From Amycolatopsis sp. CA-126428 (GTDB lineage Bacteria; Actinomycetota; Actinomycetes; Mycobacteriales; Pseudonocardiaceae), in assembly GCF_002904335.1 (NCBI RefSeq), contig NZ_PPHF01000153.1:1-52511 (forward strand): DNA of 52,511 nucleotides, in the 5' to 3' direction. The stretch's first letter is position 1; each line of letters starts with the position of its first letter. The translations under genes and the position numbers were made by a program. Below the pieces are notes generated by a model. It did not search any database. It saw only the letters and a list, made by a program, of their open reading frames with translations, and was not told the origin of the DNA. This document shows, piece by piece, positions 1 to 8,534 of the stretch.

Positions 1-96
1 CCATCTACACGGCCGCGTCAGTGGCCTGAGAAACAGTCAGCTCCGGTGTCAACCGAAGTCTGGGCAGACCCGTGCGCTATTTAATTGTAGGATGCG

Positions 97-276
97 GTGA
101 TGGCGGGTCGTGGACGGTCCAAGGTCGAGCTGGTCCTCAGTGATGACGAGCGTGCGACGTTGCTGCGGTGGGAGCGGCGGGCGAAGCCGGCGCAAGCGCT
201 GGCGTTGCGGTGCCGGATTGTGCTGGCATGCGCGGAGGGTTTGTCCAATACGGAGGTGGCGGAGCGGCTCGGGCGA
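97..276 (+). pseudogene. IS630-type transposase, N-terminal fragment
   Basis: The first 60 codons (GTG at 97, ATG at 100) read as the N-terminal helix-turn-helix region of IS630-family transposases. Leu-Ser-x-x-Glu-Arg is followed by an Arg-rich stretch, then a RCRIVLACAEG-like helix and an NTEVAERLG helix. After about 276 the similarity stops abruptly and the rest of a normal 350-residue transposase, including the DDE catalytic domain, is absent. This is therefore a truncated remnant with no activity expected. No terminal inverted repeats were found. Confidence 0.6.
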
Positions 277-693
277 GGACGGTTCAGCGAGGGTGATGGT
301 GATTGTGCCGAGCCGGGACCGCATCGGCGCCCGACGGGTGCCCTGACCCGGGCGACCTGGCCGACGTTCGCGCGGGTGGCGCTGTGCCTCGACGTCTCAA
401 TCGACGGGCTGTACGCATCGCTCGTGGCCGCAGCCATGCACCCGGACAACCCAGTGTGCGTCGAGCCATGGGAGGGCCGGCTGAACGCAGGCACTGCGTG
501 AAGCACTGCAGACATCGTCCGCCGAATCAAGCCACAGAAGATCGGGTCGTTCCCGAACGAGCCAGCCGTCGCGGTGGCCGCCGACCTGGCCGACTCGCAA
601 GCGTCCCGACCGCGCAGCCTGACCGCCGCCGAGCATCACGACGCAGCGGACGCCGATCCGACACTCAACACAAGACAAGAAAAGGGCACCTAT
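277..693. other. Gene-free stretch with decayed sequence
   Basis: Short open frames are present here but none resembles a protein I recognise. One stretch (about 340-480, plus) faintly resembles part of a helix-turn-helix protein, too weakly to call. It is probably eroded sequence between an IS remnant and the NACHT gene. Confidence 0.4.
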
Positions 694-2838
694 TCAATTG
701 TCAGTCTGTTTTCGATTTCTAGCGAGATGTACCTGCAACTCGACATGCCTGAATTGATAGATTGGACCAACAGAACGCAGAATGCCCGCCTTGTGCATAT
801 CGTCAAGAAACGGCATCAACCTGACCGGAAGCTTACGCCTCCATGCAAGATACCTTATAGCCATCATGTAGGCCATTGAGGCATGGTGCTTCCCGCCTCG
901 CAAGCCAAATATTTGACCAGCGACGGGAGCCGCTGCAACCGCCAACGCGAAGATCAAAATAAAAAGATAACCAAAGGTTGCCGCGATCAAAAATATCGTC
1001 AGACAGCATATGGAAACTATCGACACCCGGACTATGTTCAGCAAGCGATCGGCACGCCAGTGCAGAATGGGCGTCGAAGCCATGTCACTGGACGTAGGAA
1101 ACTCGATCCACCTGACCATCGCTGATCCGGTTCCGAACACTACGCCAACAGAAAAAGCCAGCACAAGGCCCCGAACAACGTCACCAGTCACTACTACGGT
1201 CGGCACCAATAGAGCGGAGACTATAGCGGTGTCTCTTAAAGCGAACCAGGCAAGTTGCCATAAACTTTTTTCACCTCCAAATCCTGCAAATCCCGGCTCT
1301 TGGATAATCCACCCAGAGGACACAAGACCCCCCGCTATCGCGAAGCTTATAGCGAGAGTCATCCCTCCCAGTAGGCCGAAGCCGCGACCTTCGACAGCGC
1401 CGCATATGATACCACCTGAGAAGAATGCGCAAATTGCACATATAGACGCACAAACGACGGCAAACACCCTCGCATTCATGACGCTGCGAGCCAAGTCCCA
1501 CCACGCGAATCCACCACTGGGGCGACCCTTGGAGTTATTTGACTCCAAATACTGAGCAAGAAAAGACAGCCAAGATTCGACCTGATCTATATCGTAGCTC
1601 CTAGTCCTTCCAAACGGAGCGACGGTCAACTTGCCCGCAGGAACACGCCCTCTCAATGATAGCGGAATCAACCGCTCGACTAGATATTGAAACAATGAGT
1701 CGACAGTCGGGAAAATCTTCGAATCGAGGAGATCTTCAGGGGACATGTCAGAGGCGATACATACCCTTCTAATAAGCCATAATCCCAGCGGATTGGAGGC
1801 AACCTCGGAAATAATCGAAGCAGATTCCGACATCGACCTAAGGCCCTCAATAACTGGAGTCCAGCGCGTTTGACTCCGGGACGGTATACAGCTCTTGAGA
1901 TAGTCGGCTACCGCCCGAGGAGACAAGGGGGAAGGTTCTATCAAGGAGAACGAGGTCAGCAGGCCCTCGTCGTCTTGATAGATATCAATAAATTCTTCCG
2001 TGCGACACGTTACAATAAGCGGACTATCGCGATTCAATGACGCATTTATCGCTTCCATTACAACTTTCCTGGACGCCGCCGGAACCTCATCAAGGCCGTC
2101 CAGTATCGGAATTACGCAACCTCTTTGAACCATCACCTGAGCCGCTCTCCCTGCCAGCGATGTTGCCCGCAATGCCGGATAGCATTGATTGAGACGCAAG
2201 GAGATCCAGTCATTAAGCTTTGGAAACCTTCTCATATCCCATTCCGCTATAGATAAAAATATGGGAACCGGTTCCGTTTTCGACCTTGATGCCAGCAGTG
2301 CCGACAGAATTTGAATAGCAAGAGTGGTCTTACCCGCACCCGACCGCCCAAGTACCGCGAGTCGACCATGTGGTAACTCGCGGAATTTCTTAGCCACCAC
2401 GTGAATATTGTCGTTCTGCACCAGAAAGTTGACCTCAGGCTCATCATTGAGACCACGTCGACCCCCAAGGCCTTGTTGATCGAACCTCGTCCAGCGGGTT
2501 GGAATAGGATACGGACTCTCCGTAGACCGTGAAATAAGTTCCGCCGACCACTGATCAGAAACCAATCCAGCAAGCACGTCTTGAACTTCTACAATACGAT
2601 CGCTGGTCACCACCACGACGGCCTTCGATGATTTGCGAATCCAGGCTAATAATCCCCCAAGTAGTGCAGGTATAGCGATAGCGACCGCGAGCAACTGAGA
2701 AAGATTGGCAGCCGTCTGCAAGTCTCGCTCCTGGAGCGCGATTCCCACTCCTGCAATCGCACCCGCAAGCAACAGTACGACGAGAGCGACCACGCCCACC
2801 CTCAACTTCGACCTGCCAGTATGCGCCACAAGTATCAT
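694..2838 (-). CDS. Membrane-bound NACHT-type STAND NTPase
   Basis: Signal-transducing P-loop NTPase of the NACHT class, probably a conflict or stress sensor in the cytoplasmic membrane. From the start chosen here (ATG at 2838, 714 aa) there are two hydrophobic segments at about 16-35 and 48-65. A Walker A loop GRSGAGKT follows at about 164-171, then a Walker B motif (IPILDGLDEVP) near 240 with the extra acidic residues typical of NACHT proteins. The last third has about six membrane segments. Upstream in-frame ATGs at 2889 and 2943 would run towards the divergent gene; 2838 was preferred because it sits just before the first membrane segment. Base composition is clearly AT-richer than the genome, as in the two neighbouring T7SS genes. 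The ligand and effector are unknown, since the membrane segments are the only recognisable output domain. Some NACHT proteins defend against phage, but nothing here proves that role. Confidence 0.8.
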   Translation of the reverse strand: MILVAHTGRSKLRVGVVALVVLLLAGAIAGVGIALQERDLQTAANLSQLLAVAIAIPALLGGLLAWIRKSSKAVVVVTSDRIVEVQDVLAGLVSDQWSAELISRSTESPYPIPTRWTRFDQQGLGGRRGLNDEPEVNFLVQNDNIHVVAKKFRELPHGRLAVLGRSGAGKTTLAIQILSALLASRSKTEPVPIFLSIAEWDMRRFPKLNDWISLRLNQCYPALRATSLAGRAAQVMVQRGCVIPILDGLDEVPAASRKVVMEAINASLNRDSPLIVTCRTEEFIDIYQDDEGLLTSFSLIEPSPLSPRAVADYLKSCIPSRSQTRWTPVIEGLRSMSESASIISEVASNPLGLWLIRRVCIASDMSPEDLLDSKIFPTVDSLFQYLVERLIPLSLRGRVPAGKLTVAPFGRTRSYDIDQVESWLSFLAQYLESNNSKGRPSGGFAWWDLARSVMNARVFAVVCASICAICAFFSGGIICGAVEGRGFGLLGGMTLAISFAIAGGLVSSGWIIQEPGFAGFGGEKSLWQLAWFALRDTAIVSALLVPTVVVTGDVVRGLVLAFSVGVVFGTGSAMVRWIEFPTSSDMASTPILHWRADRLLNIVRVSIVSICCLTIFLIAATFGYLFILIFALAVAAAPVAGQIFGLRGGKHHASMAYMMAIRYLAWRRKLPVRLMPFLDDMHKAGILRSVGPIYQFRHVELQVHLARNRKQTDN

Positions 2839-2982
2839 TATGCCCTGCCTGTCAATTGTTCTAACACCCAATCGAACAGAGCAACTCATCCATTTGTGTA
2901 TTACCTCTCGGTAACTCCGGTCGAGCTGGATAAACTGAGGCAAGGTACCCCTCGAAAATTAGCCGTCCTGAACGGAGACTTG

Positions 2983-3315
2983 GTGTCGCAAACATCTATT
3001 GACTGTGGATCCATTCATGTCGAACCCGGCGAATTAATCTCTGCGACCATCCAGATCCAGAACGTCATGGATCATGACTCAGGAAAAAAGATCTCCGGCC
3101 TCTGTGGAGATGCCGGAGAGTATGGAAATGAAGAGCTCCGAGATGCATTTTTTGACTTTTGTCAAGCCTGGCAGACCGGAATCGATTTTATCACCGAGGA
3201 TGGCCGCGCAATGGCGTCGCTCCTGAGCAGCGCACTCAACGCTTACCTGGATGCCGACTTGATCTCTAGAGAAGAAATCGACCGACTCGGCCGGCTCATC
3301 AAGCTTAGCTCATGA
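2983..3315 (+). CDS. Small EspC/WXG100-like T7SS partner protein
   Basis: A 110-residue, mostly helical protein that I read as an ESX/EspC-like partner or chaperone for the toxin gene behind it. GTG at 2983 is chosen over the open frame's ATG at 2821 for three reasons. GGAG lies at 2974-2977, five bases upstream. The shorter product has the usual length of about 100 aa. The longer one would overlap the divergent NACHT promoter. The C-terminal half (LCGDAGEYGNEEL, then FFDFCQAWQTGIDFI) has the acidic glycine turn and the Phe-Cys-x-x-Trp helix I associate with small proteins encoded before actinobacterial T7SS toxins. Its stop overlaps the toxin start (ATGA), so the two are co-translated. Codon use is AT-rich like the neighbours. 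Confidence 0.65.
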   Translation: MSQTSIDCGSIHVEPGELISATIQIQNVMDHDSGKKISGLCGDAGEYGNEELRDAFFDFCQAWQTGIDFITEDGRAMASLLSSALNAYLDADLISREEIDRLGRLIKLSS

Positions 3316-4508
3316 CTGAATTAGGTCAATCTGGAAACCCGTGGGACCTTATTCCTGGATCGCCGGACGCCATCCTTCGGAATCAAGGGTTTCTAAAGGA
3401 ACTCGAGGATTCACTGGAATACGTCAACATCAATCTCAAAAGCATTAACACCGGATCTTGGCAAGGGCTAGCTGCGAACGCCTTTCACGAGAGTTTCGCT
3501 GATGAGCCTCCGAAATGGGCGAAAGCAGCAGATGCATTTCATGCTGCACAAAAAGCGTTGGACGATTACCGCGAGACCCTCATATGGGGACAAAGCCAAG
3601 CACGTGATGCGATAGCCCTTTGGGATCAAGGAGAGAACGACAGTCGCAAAGCTGCAGCAAACAGGAGTATCACAGCAAGCTATCCCGGTTATTTTCCGTC
3701 AGCGGAGGATCTAGCCGATGACGGCGAGGAACTCCGCCAGGCGGCAAGGGATAAGCTGAACGCCGCACGCGCACAATGCCTTGAACGAGCTCAGCGTTCG
3801 GCGGCCATTCTGCGCGACATGACATCTGTTGCTCCAATCAAACAAGAATGGCATGAACCGCAGCCCGCATTCGGAGACTTTCTCGCGAATGACATCGCTT
3901 GGAGTGAGATAAGTTCGGCAACCTTGCCTCAAAGAGTGAAACCATCTATCGAGGAAATTCAGCGACTTTATCAAAGAGAAGAAGATCCGAATGGAGATAT
4001 ACGGATCCCTTCCTTGGGCTTTGCGATAACGAAGTCCGAAGCCGCCGCCTTTGATAACCTTCTCAATGACCCACGCTATAAGGACCAAGCTATGGCCACA
4101 GTCGCGGCACGCGCCACGGCCGACAAAGCCGCGGCCGAACTGTTTCCCAATCAAGCGCCTGATGACAGTCACCGAAACGCTTTTCGTCACGCCTACTGGA
4201 ATTCCTTGCTGTGTCGGACCGGCGGCAATAAATGGGCGTACCACTTTGCAACCGCACACGAGGGAATCCAGGATAACCCGCCTGCGCGTATGGCTATGGA
4301 TCTGTACAACAACGAAGTTGGAAGGGACATCGCCAGGCGCCATCCCGAGGCGACTCCAGAACAGCTGGCACAGATTGTCGCCAAAGCAGTTCACGACGGC
4401 GACACCGTTGTGTTCAACGAGTCGAACGTACTAGAATACAGTAACCTGGTACCGGAAGGAAAGACCGGCAACGGTGGATCTACTGACAATAAAAGCGGTT
4501 CGGGGTAG
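3312..4508 (+). CDS. T7SS polymorphic toxin with DUF6973-like C-terminus
   Basis: A 398-residue modular toxin candidate. Residues 6-110 match the putative T7SS secretion-signal domain: GNPWDLIPG, a Trp-x-Gly turn at 50-52, then a long helical hairpin ending IALWDQGEN. Residues 120-250 form a linker. The C-terminal domain (about 255-375) carries NAFRHAYWN at 289-297, AHEG at 315-318 and MDLYNNEVGR at 329-338. This His/Asp/Asn-rich pattern is one I associate with DUF6973, a toxin domain of polymorphic secretion proteins, whose biochemical activity I cannot state. The charged, conserved-looking His residues suggest an enzyme, possibly metal-dependent (inference). The gene is coupled to the small EspC-like gene by ATGA. 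A normal immunity gene would be expected just downstream, but a decayed ligD fragment is there instead. AT-rich composition marks the unit as acquired. Confidence 0.75.
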   Translation: MTELGQSGNPWDLIPGSPDAILRNQGFLKELEDSLEYVNINLKSINTGSWQGLAANAFHESFADEPPKWAKAADAFHAAQKALDDYRETLIWGQSQARDAIALWDQGENDSRKAAANRSITASYPGYFPSAEDLADDGEELRQAARDKLNAARAQCLERAQRSAAILRDMTSVAPIKQEWHEPQPAFGDFLANDIAWSEISSATLPQRVKPSIEEIQRLYQREEDPNGDIRIPSLGFAITKSEAAAFDNLLNDPRYKDQAMATVAARATADKAAAELFPNQAPDDSHRNAFRHAYWNSLLCRTGGNKWAYHFATAHEGIQDNPPARMAMDLYNNEVGRDIARRHPEATPEQLAQIVAKAVHDGDTVVFNESNVLEYSNLVPEGKTGNGGSTDNKSGSG

Positions 4509-4517
4509 GGCACTCTT

Positions 4518-4534
4518 GACTTTGAGATAAAGTC
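4518..4534 (+). terminator. Weak hairpin after the toxin gene
   Basis: Six-base arms GACTTT and AAAGTC flank a 5-base loop, beginning nine bases after the toxin stop. There is no T-tract. It is a plausible but weak terminator. Confidence 0.35.
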
Positions 4535-4581
4535 GCCGGCTACGAACTCAGAATTGATGGTATTCAATTTCTCACGCGACG

Positions 4582-5243
4582 GTGGTTAATGTTACGTACC
4601 TGGTCGGAGCGAAGGCGAGATCAAGTACGCCCTGCTCGACGAGCTGGCAGCTCTTGTGTGGGCCGCGAACATGGCGGCCCTCGAACTCGACGTCCCGCAA
4701 TGGCGGGTCGACTCCGACGGCAACCGGCTTCCGCCGGACCTGCTGGAGTTCGACCTCGATCCCGGCCCCGCCACCTCGATCGTCCACTGCTGCCGCGTTG
4801 CGGAGTACCTCCGTGAACCCCTGGTCGCCGACGACCTCAAACCATTCGCCAAGACCTCCGGCGCCAAAGGCATGCAGCTCTACGCCGCCATCGACATCGG
4901 TGACCCCGCCGCGCCGTCCGCGTACGCAAAAAGGCTCGCGCAATAGCTCGCCCGGGACGATCCCGACAGCGTCACCGCGGTCATGGCCAAGACCCAGCGC
5001 ACCAACCACGTCTTCATCGACTGGTCCTAGAACGATCCTGCCAAAACCACTATTGCTCCGTACTCACTGCGCGGGCGCGACCATCCGACCGTGTCGACTC
5101 CGATCACCTGGGACGAGGTCGCAGCCCACTCCCACGTCAACCAGTTGACGTTCACGGCCGACGACGTCCTCGACCGCATCGATCAACGCGGCGACCTTCT
5201 TGCCGATCTGGCCGAAACCCGCGCCGCGTTACCCGATCGCTAG
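4582..5243 (+). pseudogene. ligD: ligD polymerase-domain fragment, broken
   Basis: Remnant of the primase/polymerase (PolDom) part of the NHEJ protein LigD. The frame starting near 4582 reads VTYLVG and shifts by one base near 4611. It then continues as GEIKYALLDELAAL, PQWRVDSDGNRLPPDLL, FDLDPGP (the acidic metal-binding motif), KTSGAKGMQLYA, then IAPYSLRGR and VSTPITWDEV. That order is the standard one for LigD PolDom. Besides the frameshift there are two in-frame TAG codons, at 4944-4946 and 5028-5030, each where an unbroken copy probably has Gln. The N-terminal portion of the domain is absent. No ligase or nuclease domain follows. It is a non-functional relic, useful as a marker of recombination at the right edge of the AT-rich island. 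Confidence 0.8.
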
Positions 5244-5414
5244 CGCTCTGCCCATGAACGTTGGCGGGAGTCGGCGACTCGCCGATCAGCGTTCGTAGCC
5301 GTCGCGCGAGACTACGCTGGGTTCTCCGCGACGGCGAGATAGTCCGTGTAGATCTGCGGTGAGCCCGAGAACGTGTGGGGTTCCAAAGTCCCTCGCCGGC
5401 GCTGACCAGCGGCT

Positions 5415-6415
5415 TTATGCGGCTCGTTCGTACTCGTTGATCAGGCCTCCGAGAAGCCGCTGTCGCTTGATCCGCTGAGAGTCGAGATCTGCCGGAGGGT
5501 GGGTCGGCCGGGATGGGCGAAGCTCGCGGGAACGGTGCGGCCGTCGACCGTTGTAGTGCCGGACGTACTCAGCGAGCACGGCCCGCAGATGCCGCTATGC
5601 CGCTCACTCAGTATCAACACGCGGTCGGTGAGCTCAGTTCTAGCCGTGAGCACAAACCCGCTCGGCGTAGCCGTTCGCCCGTGGGCGACGCGCGGGAATT
5701 CTCACCGTCTCGATGCCGGCGTCAGCCAGGACGGCATCGAACGAGGCCGTGAACTGGCCAGCCCGATCGCGGACGAGAAATCCGAACTCGTCGACTCGAT
5801 CACCGAGATTCATCACGAGGTTGCGGATCTGCTGGGTGGTCCACCCGCTGTCCGGGTGGGGGTGGTCGCGCCGAGGACGTCGACGTAGCGGCTGCCGACC
5901 TCCAGCACGAAGAACACGTGGATCCGCTTGAGGGTGAACGCGCAGTCGACGTGGAAGAAGTCGCACGCCGGCGCGGGAGGAATACGCGCCCGCTTCAGGA
6001 TCCGCCGGATCGTCGAGGAACCGACCCGGTGTCCAAGCTTGAGCAGCTCACCTTGAATCCTCTTGTAGCCCCAACAGTGGTTCTCCTTGGCCATCCGTTC
6101 GATCAGCCCAGCGATCGCGTCGTCGACGGACGGACGGCCGACCCGGTGTGGCTAGGTCCACTTCGCGGCGACCAGGCGCCGATGCCAGCGCAGGATCGTT
6201 CCCGGGGTGACCAACCGGTGCAGCCGCAGCCCTGTGGGCAGCAGCCGAACCAACCCAGCGATCACCGCCCGATCGGCCCACTCCAGACGAGGTTTCGGGT
6301 GCCTCTGCGCAGCACAGCCACCTCGCGGCGAAGCACCAGCAACTCGACATCCTTGGACCCCGACGACCGCCCGAGCAACACCAACAGAATCACCAGCCGG
6401 AGGAAGATCAAGTAG
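5415..6415 (-). pseudogene. DDE integrase-type transposase, degenerate
   Basis: Fragments in several minus-strand frames assemble into one rve-type transposase of about 330 residues that is common in actinomycetes. The N-terminus (about 6415-6340) reads KDVELLVLRREVAVLRR. Then come a LVRLLPTG region near 6240 and IERMAKENHCWGYKRIQGELLKLGH with STIRRIL near 6000-6110. ACDFFHVDCAFTLKR, with the first catalytic Asp, follows near 5950, then FLVRDRAGQFTASFDAVL near 5740, PRANGYAERV near 5660, and the tail RLLGGLINEYERAA ending at the TAA at 5415-5417. Several frameshifts and an internal deletion between RARIPP and ACDFFHV break it. A smaller relic of the same element lies at 32905-33015. No terminal repeats could be assigned. 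Confidence 0.75.
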
Positions 6416-6486
6416 AACACGCAGCGTCCCGGCTGCCGATCACGCCCTGTCCGTCACGTGTCTGTTTCCGCAGGTCTGGCACGTGA

Positions 6487-7480
6487 ACCGATTTCGGAAC
6501 CCCACGGGTCGCCGAGGCCCACGCCGAACCCGGGACACTCCCGCTGCTGTCGCACGCTCTGCTGGAGACCTGGCGCCGGCGTCGGGGCACCGTTTTCGCA
6601 TTGTCGGGCTACTACGCCACCGGCGACATCCGCGGCGCGCTCGCCAACACCGCCGAAGCCGAATACTCGACGCTCGACGACGCCGAACAAGCTGTCGCCG
6701 AGCAGCTCTTCCTGCGGCTGATCGACCTCGGCGAGGACACCGGGGCCGGATCCGGCGCGACGAGCTCGACGGCGACCCCTGCGTCGACGCCGTGCTTGCC
6801 CGGCTCGCGGCGTCCCGGCTCATCACCCTGGACGCCACCACGGTCGAGCTCACCCACGAGGCCCTGATCGACGCGTGGCCCCGGCTACGCGAGTGGCTGG
6901 CTGAGAACCGCGACGGCCTGCGGGTGCACCGGCAGCTGACCGACGCGGCGCGACGTGGAAGGAGACGAACCGGGACCCGACGCACTGGCGCGCGAGACGC
7001 GGCTGGCCGATGCCCGGGAATGGGCTTACCGGGTCACCCGGGACGGAACGCAGCTGCTCGCCGCTCTCTCATCGGGCAACTTGGTCGTCAGCGACCTCGT
7101 TCCCGGGAGCCGGCCACGCGAACTGACCGGCCGAGCCGGAAGCCCGGAACGGAACCTGACCCTGAGCCCGGACGGGCGGCTCGTCGCCGTTTCCTACGCT
7201 GGCTGGAGCGGCCGTTACTACCTGAGCCAGGTGACGTGTGGGACATCGCCTCCGGCAACCGGCAGACTGCGTTCAACGTCGACCAGCTGAAAGACGTTGC
7301 CATTGCCTACAATTCCGCTAGAGGACTCGTCGCCGTCGCCGGCTCGGACGGTGAAACGGGCCTATGGGATCCCGCCCACTACCAGCAGATCGTCGAGCTC
7401 GGCGGGCACACCGGAGCGGTGCGTGCACTGTCGTTCAGCCCGGTGGGCGCTTCCTCGCCACCTGCGGCTGATTACGTCTC
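6487..7480 (+). pseudogene. nSTAND1-WD40 protein fragment, frameshifted
   Basis: Pieces of a large STAND ATPase/WD40 regulator-like protein. First frame: PGTLPLLSHALLETWRRRRG, then LSGYYATGDIRGALANTAE and EQLFLRLIDLGEDTG (about 6490-6750). Second frame: DPCVDAVLARLAASRLITLD, then ELTHEALIDAWPRLREWLAENRDGLRVHRQLTDAAR (about 6770-6955). Then the first frame again with ADAREWAY and a degenerate beta-propeller start (LSPDGRLVAVSYAG). A third segment reads DVWDIASGN and HTGAVRALSFSP, a WD40 blade, near 7220-7450. At least three frameshifts are present, and both the P-loop half and most of the propeller are missing. The preserved part is the winged-helix region between ATPase and propeller. Confidence 0.7.
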
Positions 7481-7792
7481 GTCACTCATGAAGCCGTCCG
7501 GCAATTCGGCGCCGCGGAAATCGATCCGTCGACGCACAACGACGCCGCCGACTCCTCCTCCGACGAAGCGGGTCGACCGCTCTCTGCGGGTAGCCAGCAG
7601 TCCCGAAGCTCGGACACGTGGGGTCCGCGGCCTGGTTTGGGCTTTCCCTGGTAACCGTTGGGCGGCAGTGCCGATGCAGGTAGGGCTCGTCACATTTGCG
7701 TAGGATCGAACCGGAAACGTGCATTCGGCCTGGGGCAGGGCGTCGTTTGTCACACATGAGCGCTCAGCGGAATGCCCGCGCCGGGCTGCCTC
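7481..7792. other. Gene-free stretch
   Basis: This lies between the WD40 relic and the 3' end of the inhibitor gene. No coding frame, hairpin or repeat stood out. It may hold eroded propeller sequence. Confidence 0.3.
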
Positions 7793-8182
7793 TCAGAAGG
7801 TCGGATACCCCGCACAGCTCGTGCCGGACAGACGTAGGATGGAAGAGATCTTGTCCCCGAAGTTCCACCGACTGTCGTGCAGGTTCGCGATCCGGCCGCC
7901 CGGGCCGATGCAGTACCGGCGGTCCTTGTAGCCGGCGTCGTCGTAGAGCACCCAGGCGTTGTCGCTACCGTTCCAGACAGAACTGGCTTTGTCGCTGAAC
8001 GAGCAGAAGGTATTGCCGAGGTTCGACTGGGAGCCCGCCCAGCTGCAGTTCTTCCCACCCATGCTTTGGTTCTCGGCAAGCCACAGGCTACCCGTCGCAG
8101 CCTGAGCCTGAACTGGCACCAGCACACTTGCCGCCGTGAAGCCGACAGCTAGCAGCCCCAGCTTTATTGCGTCCTTCTTCAT
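7793..8182 (-). CDS. Secreted peptidase inhibitor family I36 protein
   Basis: A 129-residue exported protein. The N-terminus has a Lys-rich start, a hydrophobic core (LGLLAVGFTAASVLVPV) and an AQA-A cleavage site near residue 28. The mature part is a small beta-gamma-crystallin-like domain of about 100 residues with paired cysteines (KNCSW, TFCSF, RYCIG, TSCAG), a WVLYDDAGYKDRRYCI strand pair and KISSILRL near the end. This layout fits inhibitor family I36 (SMI-like metalloprotease inhibitors of Streptomyces) and related crystallin-fold secreted proteins. The target protease is unknown. AGGAG lies eight bases before the ATG at 8182. It is divergent from the LCAT-like gene and appears monocistronic. 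Confidence 0.75.
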   Translation of the reverse strand: MKKDAIKLGLLAVGFTAASVLVPVQAQAATGSLWLAENQSMGGKNCSWAGSQSNLGNTFCSFSDKASSVWNGSDNAWVLYDDAGYKDRRYCIGPGGRIANLHDSRWNFGDKISSILRLSGTSCAGYPTF

Positions 8183-8534
8183 GGTCAGACTCCTGGTGTA
8201 GGTAGCGTCGATAGAATGCGCGTCGCGCAGTCGTGCGGTTGACGATCAGTGGTGCAGGACCAGACTCGCAGCAACCGCTTATCGAACGCTGAACACCCGG
8301 AGAGGATCCACATAGCGCTGATTCAGCCAATCAGCCCTGTAGTCGGCCGCTTTTTCTGGTATGCCACGCGGCTGATACGGTTCCGACATACCGGAGGATT
8401 GCTGGGACAGCCAAGTTCTCGGACCGCTGCGGATGGGTTGGCAAGGCGTAGAGAACCCCCGGCCGCGCAGCCGGAGCTGATCACGCCGCCCGACTCCGCC
8501 CCCGGCGCTGACCGCCGAAAGCCGTTAGATTGCC
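8183..8534. other. Divergent intergenic region with hairpin
   Basis: About 350 bases serve the inhibitor (minus) and the LCAT-like hydrolase (plus). A 7-bp inverted repeat, GCTGATT/AATCAGC at 8317-8335, could be an operator. A TAGATT sequence at 8526-8531 lies just before the GTG at 8535, so the hydrolase transcript may be leaderless (inference). No clear Shine-Dalgarno sequence precedes that GTG. Confidence 0.4.

Noticed and set aside
2821..2982. ATG at 2821 as start of the EspC-like gene
   Set aside because: It would cross the divergent NACHT start region and give an atypically long protein; GTG 2983 has a well-spaced GGAG.
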